From Bromus sterilis (taxonomy: Eukaryota; Streptophyta; Magnoliopsida; Poales; Poaceae): a stretch of DNA of 64,000 bases. The notes beneath the pieces were generated by a model. It was not told where the DNA came from. It ran no database searches and saw only the letters and a list, made by a program, of their open reading frames with translations. A program made the translations under genes and the position numbers. Positions 45,491 to 55,575 of this stretch are shown here, one piece after another. Within the stretch, counting starts at the first letter, position 1, and each line of letters starts with the position of its first letter. The DNA lies in the NCBI GenBank assembly GCA_950022295.1, contig OX465595.1, forward strand, positions 65,742,770 through 65,806,769, in the 5' to 3' direction.

Positions 45491-46771
45491 ATGGTAGTTT
45501 TCAGTGCACCATCATGGGCACAGCCGATTAGAGACTTCCTAGCAGACGGAGTCCTCCCAGAAGACGAAGCAGAGTCAAGACAAATCAACCGCCGATCTTG
45601 GGCATACACGATAATCAAAAACGAGCTAGTGCGCAAAAGTGCAACTGGTATCTTTCAGAGATGTGTAGAAGAGTAAAGAGGTTTGGAATTGCACATTCAT
45701 CAGGGTGAATGCGGTCATCATGCATCTGCAAAAGCCATTGCCAGCAAAGCTTTCCGACATGGTTTCTACTGGCTGACGGCGCTCGCAGCAGCTGAGAATT
45801 TGGTGAAATATTGCAAAGGTTGCCAGCGGTTCAAGGCAAAAAGTCATCAGCCAGCATCGGCATCGAAGACAATCCCAATAGCATGGCCATTTGCAGTATG
45901 GGGTTTGGATATGGTTGGTCCATTCAAGAGGGCTCGAAGTGGCATGACACATCTTCTGGTTGCAGTGGACAAGTTTACCAAATGGATTGAAGCTCGCCTG
46001 ATCAAGAAGCTTGATGGCCCGACTGCGGCCCGGTTCGTGGCCGACATCGTGTGCAGATATGGTGTACCTCACAGCATCATCATCGACAACGGCACAAATT
46101 TTGCAAAGGGTGCACTGGCTCGATATGCATCTCAGCAAGGCATTCGGCTGGATCTTGCATCCGTGGGGCATCCACAGTTGAATGGTCAAGTAGAAAGAGC
46201 AAACGACCTCATCCTCTCGGGTATCAGACCTTGATTGGTGGAACCACTTGAGAGAGCACCCGGAGCATGGATTGAAGAGCTCCCTGCGGTACTATTCAGT
46301 TTAAGGACCACGCCAAACAGGTCGACTGGATTCACTCCTTTCTTCATTGTATATGGTTCAGAAGCAATCATCCCATCCGACATCGAGTTCGATTCGCCCC
46401 GGCATGCTTTGTACACTGAAGAATAAGCCAGGTTAGCACGAGAGGACGGCGTCGACCTCAAGGAAGAAGCCTGTTTGCTGGCCTTGTCCAGATCGGCAGT
46501 CTACCAGCAGAAGTTGCGGCACTACCACAGCAAGAAGATTCGACCTCTCGCCTTCCGAGAGGGCGACATGGTGCTGCGCCGAATTCAGAAATCAGATGGG
46601 CAACACAAGCTATCCTCACCCTGGGAAGGACCATTCATCATCAGTCGTGCACTCAAGAACAACTCGTATTATCTGATCGACTGCACCAAGGGCACTCGGC
46701 ACAAGGACACATTAGGAGTAGAAACGGAGCGACCGTGGAACGCTGAGCTGTTATGTCCATTCTATAGTTGA
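45491..46771 (+). pseudogene. pol: Tat-lineage Pol part 2: integrase (three in-frame stops)
   Basis: A single frame runs from about 45479 to 46771 but is cut by TAA 45674-45676, TGA 46232-46234 and TAA 46424-46426. Zinc-finger residues (HIHQGECGHH ... CKGCQRF), the DDE triad (GLDMVG, IDNGTNF, NGQVERAND) and a GPF-like C-terminal motif (PWEGPFIISR) are all present. Each stop is one C-to-T change from a Gln or Arg codon expected in the family. Integrase joins element DNA to the target. The frame continues directly from the RNase H segment, separated only by the TAG ending at 45478. Confidence 0.92.
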
Positions 46772-47571
46772 GCGGCGGAAATTTATGTATGCCATTCGGC
46801 AAACGATCAGTAAAGCTATCATGCCTCTGAAAAAGAGTATTCGATTACCTTTGCATAATTTTATTCGAGAAGCTAGCCCAAGTCGGCAACGCTTAGTCAT
46901 ACCCGAGACGTGCGTAACGCACTCGGGTACTGACTGACCACGAGGTCAGACGAATAGGCCATCGAGGCACGGGGACTGCGGGCTGGCACTCAACTTAGCA
47001 CCTAACTCAAGCGTAACTCACAAAAGTATTTGTGGCATTGAGAAGGGCAGCGGTTGGGGCGGTCAGCAGTACAAGTTCTCGAGAAACAACTCGAAAATCT
47101 CTGCAAAGGGTATATTTGGTAAAACAAGTTACCGATTGCGCCGCGAACCAAGGCATCAAGCTCGGTAGCGGGCAATCGGCTCCTGATATTGCAGAATCCT
47201 TTGCGTTAAAACTTGTCGTGTAAATATGAAAATCTTATCGAACCTTGGCTGGAAATCTACCTTTGATCCGATTGCAGACCGCATGTCGGCAGCAATACAG
47301 ACAAGGTAGACACCCCCAAGTGCAGACCGATAAAGAAAACCGACAAAGACGCAAAGTCGATCGCACAAGTAAAAACTAGAAATAAGCAATCGGATTACAT
47401 AAGAGATAGCAGGCCTAAGGCCGAGTAAGTTCATTACATTGCAGTCACACCCAGTGGGTGTTGGCAGAATTAAATTCATGTCTTACAAGCAACTAGTCGA
47501 AAAGAAAAAAACAAGATAAGGCTGATCCAAGGTCGGCAAGAAGCAGTATGTGATGTCATCAATGGCTTGGC
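46772..47571. other. Spacer between converging sense pol and antisense gene
   Basis: About 800 bases lie between the end of integrase and the stop of the antisense gene. I see only short frames. A transcript ending here from either side would overlap the other, but no clear terminator or polyadenylation motif stands out. Confidence 0.5.
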
Positions 47572-50500
47572 TTAAGAAATCGGGGCAGTCGAAGGCGCAA
47601 GGCTGGCAGTCGGAGCAGTCGGGTCGGCGTGTGCGGCAGCGACATCTGGCTCTGATTGGGCATCAGAAGAGGTGGCCCCAGCTCGCTTAGACCTCGGAGA
47701 TGTATGGGATGAACCGCTGTCAGAAAGCTCCTCGGCCAAGCCTGAGATAGAAGTTGCAGCCAGCGGGTTCCCTCCTTCGTCAAGATATGCGGTATAGTCA
47801 TAAGGAGAAAACCAGTTCACCATAGCGCTGTCAAGCCGGTTCACTTCAGCGTAGGTCTTCTCAAGCACGTCGGCGGCGTTCTCTCGGAGGCTGTGGAGCT
47901 TGGAAAGTTTCACTTGCGGGTACCAGCTCAACACAGTTTGAAGAGCGGTCTCAGCGCCTGACCGACCAGCAGAATTAAGCAGGACATCGATCCGACGAGG
48001 AATGGCCTTCAGAAGAGTCCGAGTCTGCTCGGTGGTAGCATTCGGGGCATCCCCCTTGTCGGAGTCTTCTTCGTCCCGAGGAGCCGACATGTGGACCTCG
48101 GCAAAAGAGCTGGCAACATGCTTCATCCTCTGAAGTCCAATTTTGAGCTCAGTCGGCGACCACAGCAACTCGGCAATCTTCAGAATGCCAAGTTTGAAGG
48201 ACAAGGAAATCCCCTTGATGACGGGAATGCGAGCTGCTGTTCCAATCAAATACTCATGCCGAGTCCAGACGTCGTCATCAAGCTGGCAGGACCCCTCGGC
48301 CGCGATGGTCTCCTCCCGAGATTTAGCTACGGCTGCATAGGCAGCTGCTTCAGACTCAGGCCAGGCCTCTGCATCATGAAGAAGAAAGTGAGTAATAGCG
48401 CAAAACAAGGGTGCAGTCGGAGATGCATTCGGAGGCAAGAGGCACTTACCACTGAGAAGGGCGTCCATCTCGCTCATTGTGTCGCAGAGGCCCTTGGCCC
48501 GGCGACGCATTTTAGTGGTGTCCTCATAGCTGGGTTTCTCCAGTTCTTCATATTTGGCAATATGATCATCACGATCTTTTCGGAGAGAGTCCCGCGTAGC
48601 AATCGCCTCATCCCTCTCGGCTTGCAAGGCTTGTCGGGCAGCTACAGCTGCATCTCGTTCAGCAAGGAGCCCGTCACCAGCAGCAGTCACGGCAACGATG
48701 TCAGCCAGATGTTTCTTTTCAAGGGCAGCCAGCTCGGAGTGAAGGCCTTCGATAGTTCGAGTCAAGTTGGTTTCCACCCCCTGCAGTCGGGCCGTTTCTT
48801 CCTTGGCTGCGGCAAGCGCTGGCCCTTGCTGATTGAGTTCTGCAGTCAGTTCAGCGATACGATTCTGAAGGTCATCTACCATGGAAACAGAAACTAGAAG
48901 AAGACATGAAGGTGTTAGTACAAGAGAAATTGTCAATCAGAGAGAAGATAGAAATGATGCAAAAATTACCTTTCAGCCTATGGATCTCGGCCGATTGATT
49001 GTTGACCTCGAGTTGCGCCTGGGCAAGAGTTCGGAGGCTGGCGGTATAAGCGTCGAGGAGTTTTTCGAAGACCCCACATTTTTCTTCCATGACAGCCTGA
49101 GAAGAACAGCAGGATGAAGTTCAGAGATACAACAGCTAAAAGAAGATCCGAACCGATTGCTAACAATTGGCCCGAATCTCGGGGACTACACCCAGTGGGT
49201 GCGCTTGCGCGCACCCACCGGAAGAAAGTCTCCCGATTGGAGGAGGGCAGGAGAGAAAGCAGAATGCATAAAAGATCCGAACCGATTGCTAAACAATCGG
49301 CCCGAATCTCAGGGACTACACCCAGTGGGTGCGCTTGCGCGCACCCACCGGAAGAAAGTCACCCGATTGAAGGAAATTCATAAAGGAAAGCTGAAGAGCT
49401 TACCGCGTGATTGCGGTCGAGCTGTTGGAGGCCCCGAGCAATAGCGGTGGAAAAGTGGTTCACTCGACTGTACGCCGTTGTCAAAGAATCCTGAGAATGG
49501 TGCGGAGCGTCGGGCTCGATGCAGATATGGCGGGTGCGAGAATACTTGGCCCAGAATTGCTCCACCGAGCGCATCAAAATTTCCGAGGCAGAGGAAGTCG
49601 GCTGTGGCGGCGAAGTTTGAATAACGGCGGCAGATGTAATGATGGCAGAGAACGATGGCGCCGACGTCGCCAGAGAATCGGAGGCATTCGGTTGTGGTCG
49701 TGGCGCAATCGGGCGAGATGAGGTCAAGGTAGTTTCCATAATCGGCCGAGTGGTTGTCATGGTAGAAGAGATCGAGGTAGTTGCCACGATCGGCGGGGTG
49801 GTCGTAATGACAGGCGAGGTGGTCATCATGATCAATGACATGGTTGCTGCAGTTGGTGGATTGGTTGCTATGATTGGTGAAGTGTCGTCAGGACGGGCAA
49901 TGTGGTAGAAAGGATGGGGGCAGAGACTGGGTCGGAGCGCGGTGGCGGAGATGGAGCAATCGGATTAGTCGACCGCGTTCCTTCGCCACCAGTAACTCCC
50001 CTGTCGGTTGTTTCCTTGAAGGTCTTGGAGGCAGGGGCGGAAGTAGTGGTCGTCTTGGCTGCCGCAAGGCGGGCTTTCTTGGCGGCGCGCTCGGCGTCCT
50101 TGGAGGATCGATGTGGAGCGGGAGGCCGTTTTTGAGTTATGGCAGCAGACGTAGCAGGGGAGATGACTGCGCCGACATGTGCAGGAATATCGGCGTCGAT
50201 ATCATCAAGGCCAATCGGCTCCCTGAAAGAAGAAAAAGAGGCAAATCAGTACAAGGGATAATGATGAAGTTCAAGGCGCGAAGACAAGGGCATACCCGAC
50301 TGTTCTCGGTGCTCCTGTGGGCATCCGACATCTCAGGGGGGCGACGTTCAGAGGCGCCTGGCCAGTCGGCACCCGAGTGGCCGTGGCTTGGGGTTGTTTG
50401 CTCTTGGCGGCAGTCGATGTCGTTTTTGCGGCCTTGCTGGAGGCAGCATCAGAAGAAGAGCTAGTCGCCGAGGCGCGTCTAGTCGGCACCTTCGGTGGCT

Positions 50501-51854
50501 TGGCGCGAGGAGCTGCATCAAAATTATCGACCTTTGAGACATTATCGTCATCACTCCATTAGGCCAGAAATTGCTCAAGGGAAAGGTTGGGCGTACCCCC
50601 TTGAGCCGCATGTCGGGCGTCGGTTTCCTTGGGGTCGGCGATCTCGACGTCGGCGTTATCAGCAAGATCCTCGAAGTCGGAGGATTCCCCGGAGGATTCG
50701 CCATCATCAGCATCATCATCGTCGGATTCGGAAGAAGCCTCGCCGTTGTACTCAAAGTCCGCGGGGTCATCTTCCTCGTGGTCGGGAGCGTACATGCCAG
50801 TCACTTGGCCATCTTCCATCACATTGGATTGAAGGAAATGCTAAGCAAAAGAAGAAAATTGTCAGAGAAATCGGGTATGATGCAGAAGCAATCGGAGAGG
50901 GGGTGAATCGGGATATACCACGGATGGCTTCTATCGGTGGTGGAGATACTCGAGGCCGAAGCGAAAGGGGTCGGGCAAGGCGCTGGAGGTGATAGCCTTA
51001 ATCCTGGAGCAAAGGTCCTCGAGTTTCACTCGCCACGTGCAGAGCCGAGTGGGATCTCGGGGCCCCGACATGTCGCACATGCGGTGCACTCGGCGCTGCA
51101 GAGGAAGCACTCGGGCTTGAAGCCAAGCGGCGACAAGATCGGTGGATAGGAGTCCTTCTTGCTCCAGCTGAGCAACTCGGGCGACTTGAGCGTCCACGTC
51201 GAGATCTCCGACGCCGTACTTCAATGACCATTGATGTTTTTCACTCGGCCGGGCGAGGGAGAACTCGGGCAGATTCAGGAGGTCGGGGCCTTGATCCGGT
51301 GACTTGACATAAAAGAAAGTGATTTGCCAGTTCTTGCAGGACTGGACGATCTCGGGACTCTTGTACCTCGGTTTGCCGGCTGCGACAAGGTAGCTGCCGC
51401 AGTCGGTCATATCAGTTGGATAGGTGGGATCCCCACCTTCTGTGGCAGACGGCACCACTGCTCCTGTCCGAGAATTGTGAGCTCGGAGATTGAAGAATCG
51501 TTTCCAAAGAGCCACAGTCGGAAGGCAGACGAGATATCCTTCACACAGCGTGACGAAGCCGGAGAGGATCATGATGAAGTTCGCTGCAAGGTGATGCGGT
51601 TGCAGTCGGTGGAAGTCGAGGAAGCTGCGGAAGAATGTGCTGGCAGGGAGTCCGAATCCACGCTCAAAATGAGTGAGGAAGACGACCCTCTATCCAGCGC
51701 GCGCGGTGGGCACGATCTCAGCGCCGGGGATGCGCCACTGGACCTCAGCTGGCATCTTGCGGGCGCGAACCAGGGCCTGGATATCGCCCGCGGTGACTTT
51801 GGCCCCTTTCTAGCCCCCGCGGCTGGCATGAGATGTGTCCCGCCGGGGAGCCAT
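47572..51854 (-). pseudogene. Antisense six-exon gene of the Tat element (PF04195-type domain, acidic segment, coiled coil)
   Basis: Proposed minus-strand exons: 51854-50919, 50840-50295, 50222-49404, 49096-48970, 48893-48450 and 48368-47572. Introns have GT/AG borders and mostly pyrimidine-rich ends (for example a TTCTTCTTTTGCTTAG acceptor and a GTAAGTGCC donor). Start ATG is at 51854-51852. Exon 1 encodes a region like PF04195 (putative gypsy-type transposon protein): AEVQWRIPGAEIV, FERGFGLPAS, FVTLCEGYLV. Exon 2 is acidic (GEASSESDDDDADDGES), then Ala/Ser-rich. Exons 4-6 form a long coiled coil (about 48890-48450) and a helical tail. Breaks: TAG in exon 1 at 51812-51810 and 51692-51690, a stop near 50933, TAA in exon 2 near 50563, and a frame change near 49890. 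The role of such antisense proteins in Tat elements is unknown to me. Exon borders are my reading of the sequence, not transcript data. Confidence 0.8.
49144..49370 (-). repeat. Tandem pair of about 130-bp units, each with a 10-bp perfect hairpin, inside intron 3
   Basis: Units start at 49144 and 49273 (AGATCCGAACCGATTGC). Each carries GTGGGTGCGC, loop TTGC, GCGCACCCAC (49195-49218 and 49325-49348), a perfect stem. The pair lies wholly within the proposed intron 49403-49097 of the antisense gene. Confidence 0.88.
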
Positions 51855-52514
51855 GGAGCTTGCGGGCTGTGCGAGAAGAGGGACGAGGCTCTAGAGGCAA
51901 GAGAGCACCGCGTCGGCGGAGCGGCACGCTAGCGCACGACCGGAGCGGATCCCGTGCGCGGAGGCGGAGAGACAAGCGCAATGGAGAGCTTCAACGGGAG
52001 CGGCAATGGCGCGCGCGAGCAGCAAGAGATGGAGGAGGAAGATGACTTGTGGGAGAAGGAAGGGGCACAGGCCCTCCCCTGTGGCTTATAAGGGCGGTGG
52101 GGGAGGGGAGTGGGATTCGGATGCGGCCGTGTGGCCCGGTGTGGCCTAGCACACAGGAAGACCAACCGACAGGCCGGCGCAAGAGATACCAGCGTGGGAA
52201 GCGAGGCGTGCGACGTGGGGGTCGAGGCCTGCAGTTATGTCATGTCGCACGTGGGCCGTGGGCCATGATCCATTGATTCCATCCCGGAGAAATCAGAAGT
52301 AACCGTTGGAGAGCAATCGGCGAGGGATCAGAGAATATGCAAAACAGATCGGACGAAATCTTGGCCAGCCGAGTGTGAGCTCCGAGTCAGCCGACGAACT
52401 CGGAATGACGCACTTGATGAGGCCACGGCATTCGGAAGATATTGAAAAAATATTGAAAACTGCAAAGGCCCCGCGGTCAAATGATCGTGGGACCCTTGCA
52501 GCTTTAGGGGCTAC
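51855..52514. other. Promoter-side spacer of antisense gene and polypurine-like end of the Tat interior
   Basis: About 660 bases separate the antisense start from the 3' LTR. They hold the candidate antisense promoter and, at the right edge, GCAGCTTTAGGGGCTAC (52498-52514) immediately before the LTR, the best candidate for the plus-strand primer although it is only weakly purine-rich. Confidence 0.5.
52086..52092 (-). promoter_or_regulatory. Candidate TATA box for the antisense gene
   Basis: The minus strand reads CCCTTATAAGCC about 235 bases upstream of the proposed ATG at 51854. The plus strand in this region (51855-52514) has no sense gene, and the surrounding sequence is GC-rich, like a promoter leader. 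Position supports it but no test is possible from sequence alone. Confidence 0.45.
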
Positions 52515-53527
52515 TGTCGGGGGATTGGTACCCGGTAGGCTCACCCAAGCGGAAGCAACCTTTCAAGACAAGGATGGACCGATTGGGCTGCAGCTGGACC
52601 GAGCTGGGCAGGCGTACGGCCGATTGCTCCAAGGCAATCAGCCATACCAAATGCCAGCAGTCGGCCCAGGCGCAACCGGTCCACCCTTTTCATCGCCAAG
52701 ACAATTATCCGATTGGCCCGCAGCAGGGTCGAGGTGGGTATTAGCATAGCCGATTGCCCAGAGCAATCGACCTTGCCCGGAACCACCAGTCGGCCCAGGC
52801 GCAATCAGTACAGTCTACCACCTCTGGAGAAGTTGACCCCGAGACCAGTCGGAGATCCAAGTACGGGGTCATAAATATGCAATCCCGAGAGATCGGGGTG
52901 GCAGAGAAGCCAAGTCACATCGAAGATCTGGCAGAGATACGGTGTCGACCTCTCCGCCGATTCCGCGGACAGGACGACAAGACCGCACCTCCTAGCGTCA
53001 CTGTTCATCATCATGACCTACAAGCCTACAGCATGGGCCGCCGCTCGTAGGGTACGGATCATCCGGAGAAGAGAAGTCGGTGGGACCCAGCCAATTAGAG
53101 GATGACGGCTGGGCCCAATCGGCAGTGAAGTTACTGATGTACCCCGGGCTCATACTATAAGAGCCCGGGCTACCCCTCCTGCGTGGGGTACGATCCACTC
53201 ATTTAGCGCCATTACTCCCATCCTCCTCAGTTCATTCACTGCTCGTAGTTATTTCTCAGGGAAGCAGGAGAGAGCCTTGCCCACGGCGGCGCTCACCTTC
53301 CCCTGAGAAGATAGAGAAGCAGTTATTGTAGTCCAGTTCATTGATATAGAAGAGACAAGCAGGAGTAGGGGTGTTATCTCTCCGGAGAGCCCCGAACCTG
53401 GGTACATCGTGGTGTCCTTCACCGTGTTTGTGCCGAACCCGATTCCGGCACCATCGACATCTTCTTCCTCGCGTCTTCCCCTCACTTTAACCATCCCCAT
53501 GGCATCTGCCGTCACATATCGACGACA
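52515..53527 (+). mobile_element. 3' LTR of Tat element (1,013 bp)
   Basis: It runs from TGTCGGGGG to ATCGACGACA, followed by the duplicated target atgta (53528-53532). It aligns to the 5' LTR along its full length. Confidence 0.96.
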
Positions 53528-53532
53528 ATGTA

Positions 53533-54609
53533 GGATACCGACGATCAAACCTCGGACAAACAAAGTACCGCAGCACAAAGGGATTACGTCGTATCATTAA
53601 CGGTTTCCAAAACCGATCGAAGTTCATTCGATGGAAGCGCAGGGGCTGTCAAGGATTGTAACCAGGTCCAACTGACTAGTCATTGGTCAATGAGAAGAGT
53701 CTCGACCATGTCTGCTGTTTCCCGGACCGTTAGGGTGTTACACTTAAGGGCAATCGATGCATAGGACAGTTACGGGATCAATCGGTGAAATAGGAGAAAT
53801 CACCGGAATAGTTCCGGAGGAGGACGGAATGGTTTCCGGACATTTTGAATAGTTCAAAATAAAGTTTAATTATTTTAATAATGTTTTATTATTTAATTAT
53901 ATGAATTAAATATTTAAAAAATATTAAATAAATTAAAAAATAAATGGGAAAAGGCTATATGGGCCCATGGGGCCCATTAGGGGAGGAGGGGGTTTCCCCC
54001 CTTGGGCTTTGCGCCAAGGGTGGGGCCCAACCCCCCCTATGGCCGGCGCACCCCCCCCCTTTGGAGTTTAGTCCCACATGGGGGAGGGGAGGAGGATCAC
54101 ACCCCCCCCTTGGTCTATATAAGGAGGGGTAGTCCCCCCTTTTTACAACACACCAATATCTCCTTCTTCCTCCTTCTCCTTCCCGGAAGTGGACTCCCCT
54201 TGTTTGGAGTCTGCACCAGGATTGGAGTTCTCCACCATAAGGCAGGCCGTCGTTCTGCTGGAGTCGGGATCCGTAGCCGTCTTTCTTCCGCTGCTCGCCT
54301 GGTTCGGGGCCCGGGAGGAACATCGATTGTACCGTACGTGTATAATCTCTTCGAGGCACTACACCTGTGGTGCTACTTCGTTGCTGGAGGTTTACTGGGA
54401 GTCATCCTCGCCGGTGGTGGTCTTCTACACGATAGGGAGGTCGTAGTTCTGAGTCTACGCCAACCACGTTCGCAATAACGTTTCCCTCTTTCGGTCTTCA
54501 AAGGTATGAACACCGATTCCCTCCGTTACTTTACATCGCCATAACATAGATCTTGGGTTCGGGTACCGTAGGTATGAAAAATTTGTGTTTTCTGCCCCGT
54601 ATCCCAACA
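53533..54609 (+). mobile_element. 5' LTR of Copia element, second segment
   Basis: This resumes the Copia LTR after the Tat insertion (GGATACCGACGATC) and ends TATCCCAACA at 54609. It includes an AT-rich part, a GC-rich part with GGGCCCATGGGGCCC, and a TATA box (TATATAA, 54116-54122). Confidence 0.95.
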
Positions 54610-54610
54610 G

Positions 54611-54623
54611 TGGTATCATGAGC
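54611..54623 (+). promoter_or_regulatory. Copia primer-binding site (tRNA-Met type, one-base variant)
   Basis: TGGTATCATGAGC begins one base after the LTR end. It matches the initiator tRNA-Met complement TGGTATCAGAGC except for an extra T, which may be a decayed or variant site. Confidence 0.75.
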
Positions 54624-55575
54624 TAGCTATGCGTAGATGTATTGTACGGGTAGAACACATCTAGGATGTGGGCATCGAATCTTCATTCGTTACCCTCCCA
54701 CGTGTACTCATTTAGCGTTGCGGCATTGTTTGATGAAGCGGCCCCCGACCGACCTTACGCGTTTACGCGAGACTGGTTCCACGCTTGACATATGGCTTGT
54801 ACCATATAAAGTGGCTGGGGGTGTCTGTCTCTCTGCATTAGCGATGCGAAGATGTTTGCAATGGAGGGCCCCGACAGGGGTGTAATAGAGACGGATGGGA
54901 GACGGTGTTGTGGCATGTTTTTCGCAGGATAGAAACGGTTCTCTCTCTCGAAACCCCTAGCAGCCACGTAAAACTTGCACAAGCTAAAGTAGAAAGGCGT
55001 TTAACTTTGCTTTGCATGAAGGGGGATAATAGGTTGTATTATTTACAGTTTTACTTCCTGTTTTATGCTAGTATGCTAGATATATCGACGGTAGCACGAA
55101 ACATGACCATCTCTCACAATACCAACATTCTGTTCTCCCTTGGTGGGCACTGCCTGGAAGGTTCTCCCATATGGCTTGATGCTCCGTACATACCGGAGTT
55201 GTCCTACATATTAAACGGAGTTCGCATGAGGTTGGGTTCGGCAAGCCTGGCATATGCAGATATGGCCTTGCTGAACAACTAACATCAAGGTTCGATTGGC
55301 AGGCTTGACGTATGTAGATGCGGTCCTGGAACACAGGAGACCGAAAGGTCGAGCACGAGTCACATGCCTGATGTGATTAGCTTAGAGGCCTACCTGGTTC
55401 GCATACTGATGGCCGTGACGATCGGGGGAGGTATGGGGGCTGGGATTGTGTAATCACTTAGTTAAATTGAGAGGTGTTTATCTAAGTGGGAGATTTCTAG
55501 AATTTTGAGATTAAATTGAAACTCCACATTATGAACAAAAGTCTAAATATGTATCCTTGTGAATCAATCTTGTAG
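54624..55575 (+). mobile_element. Copia leader region, non-coding
   Basis: About 950 bases between primer site and gag start. Only short frames (up to 125 codons) with no recognisable domain. This is a normal place for packaging and translation-control sequences, none of which I can point to. Confidence 0.6.

Larger units (their letters stand above)
39063..53527 (+). mobile_element. Complete Tat-lineage Ty3/gypsy element, 14,465 bp
   Basis: It is bounded by LTRs of 1,014 and 1,013 bp and by the duplication atgta. It carries a tRNA-Arg-type primer site, gag, protease, reverse transcriptase, a degenerate first RNase H plus a second archaeal-type RNase H, integrase, and then a long 3' region with a multi-exon antisense gene. 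The dual RNase H and the antisense ORF are known features of Tat elements such as RIRE2, Grande and Retand. LTR divergence by eye is 27 substitutions plus one indel, about 2.7 percent. All sense frames carry stops or frameshifts, so this copy is not autonomous. Confidence 0.96.

Noticed and set aside
48091..48897. 268-codon plus-strand frame
   Set aside because: Mirror of the antisense gene's coiled-coil exons.
49144..49370. Possible CRISPR-like repeats
   Set aside because: Only two adjacent units without spacers, in a eukaryotic transposon; a plain tandem duplication.
49874..50464. 196-codon plus-strand frame
   Set aside because: Gly/Arg-rich mirror of antisense exons 2 and 3.
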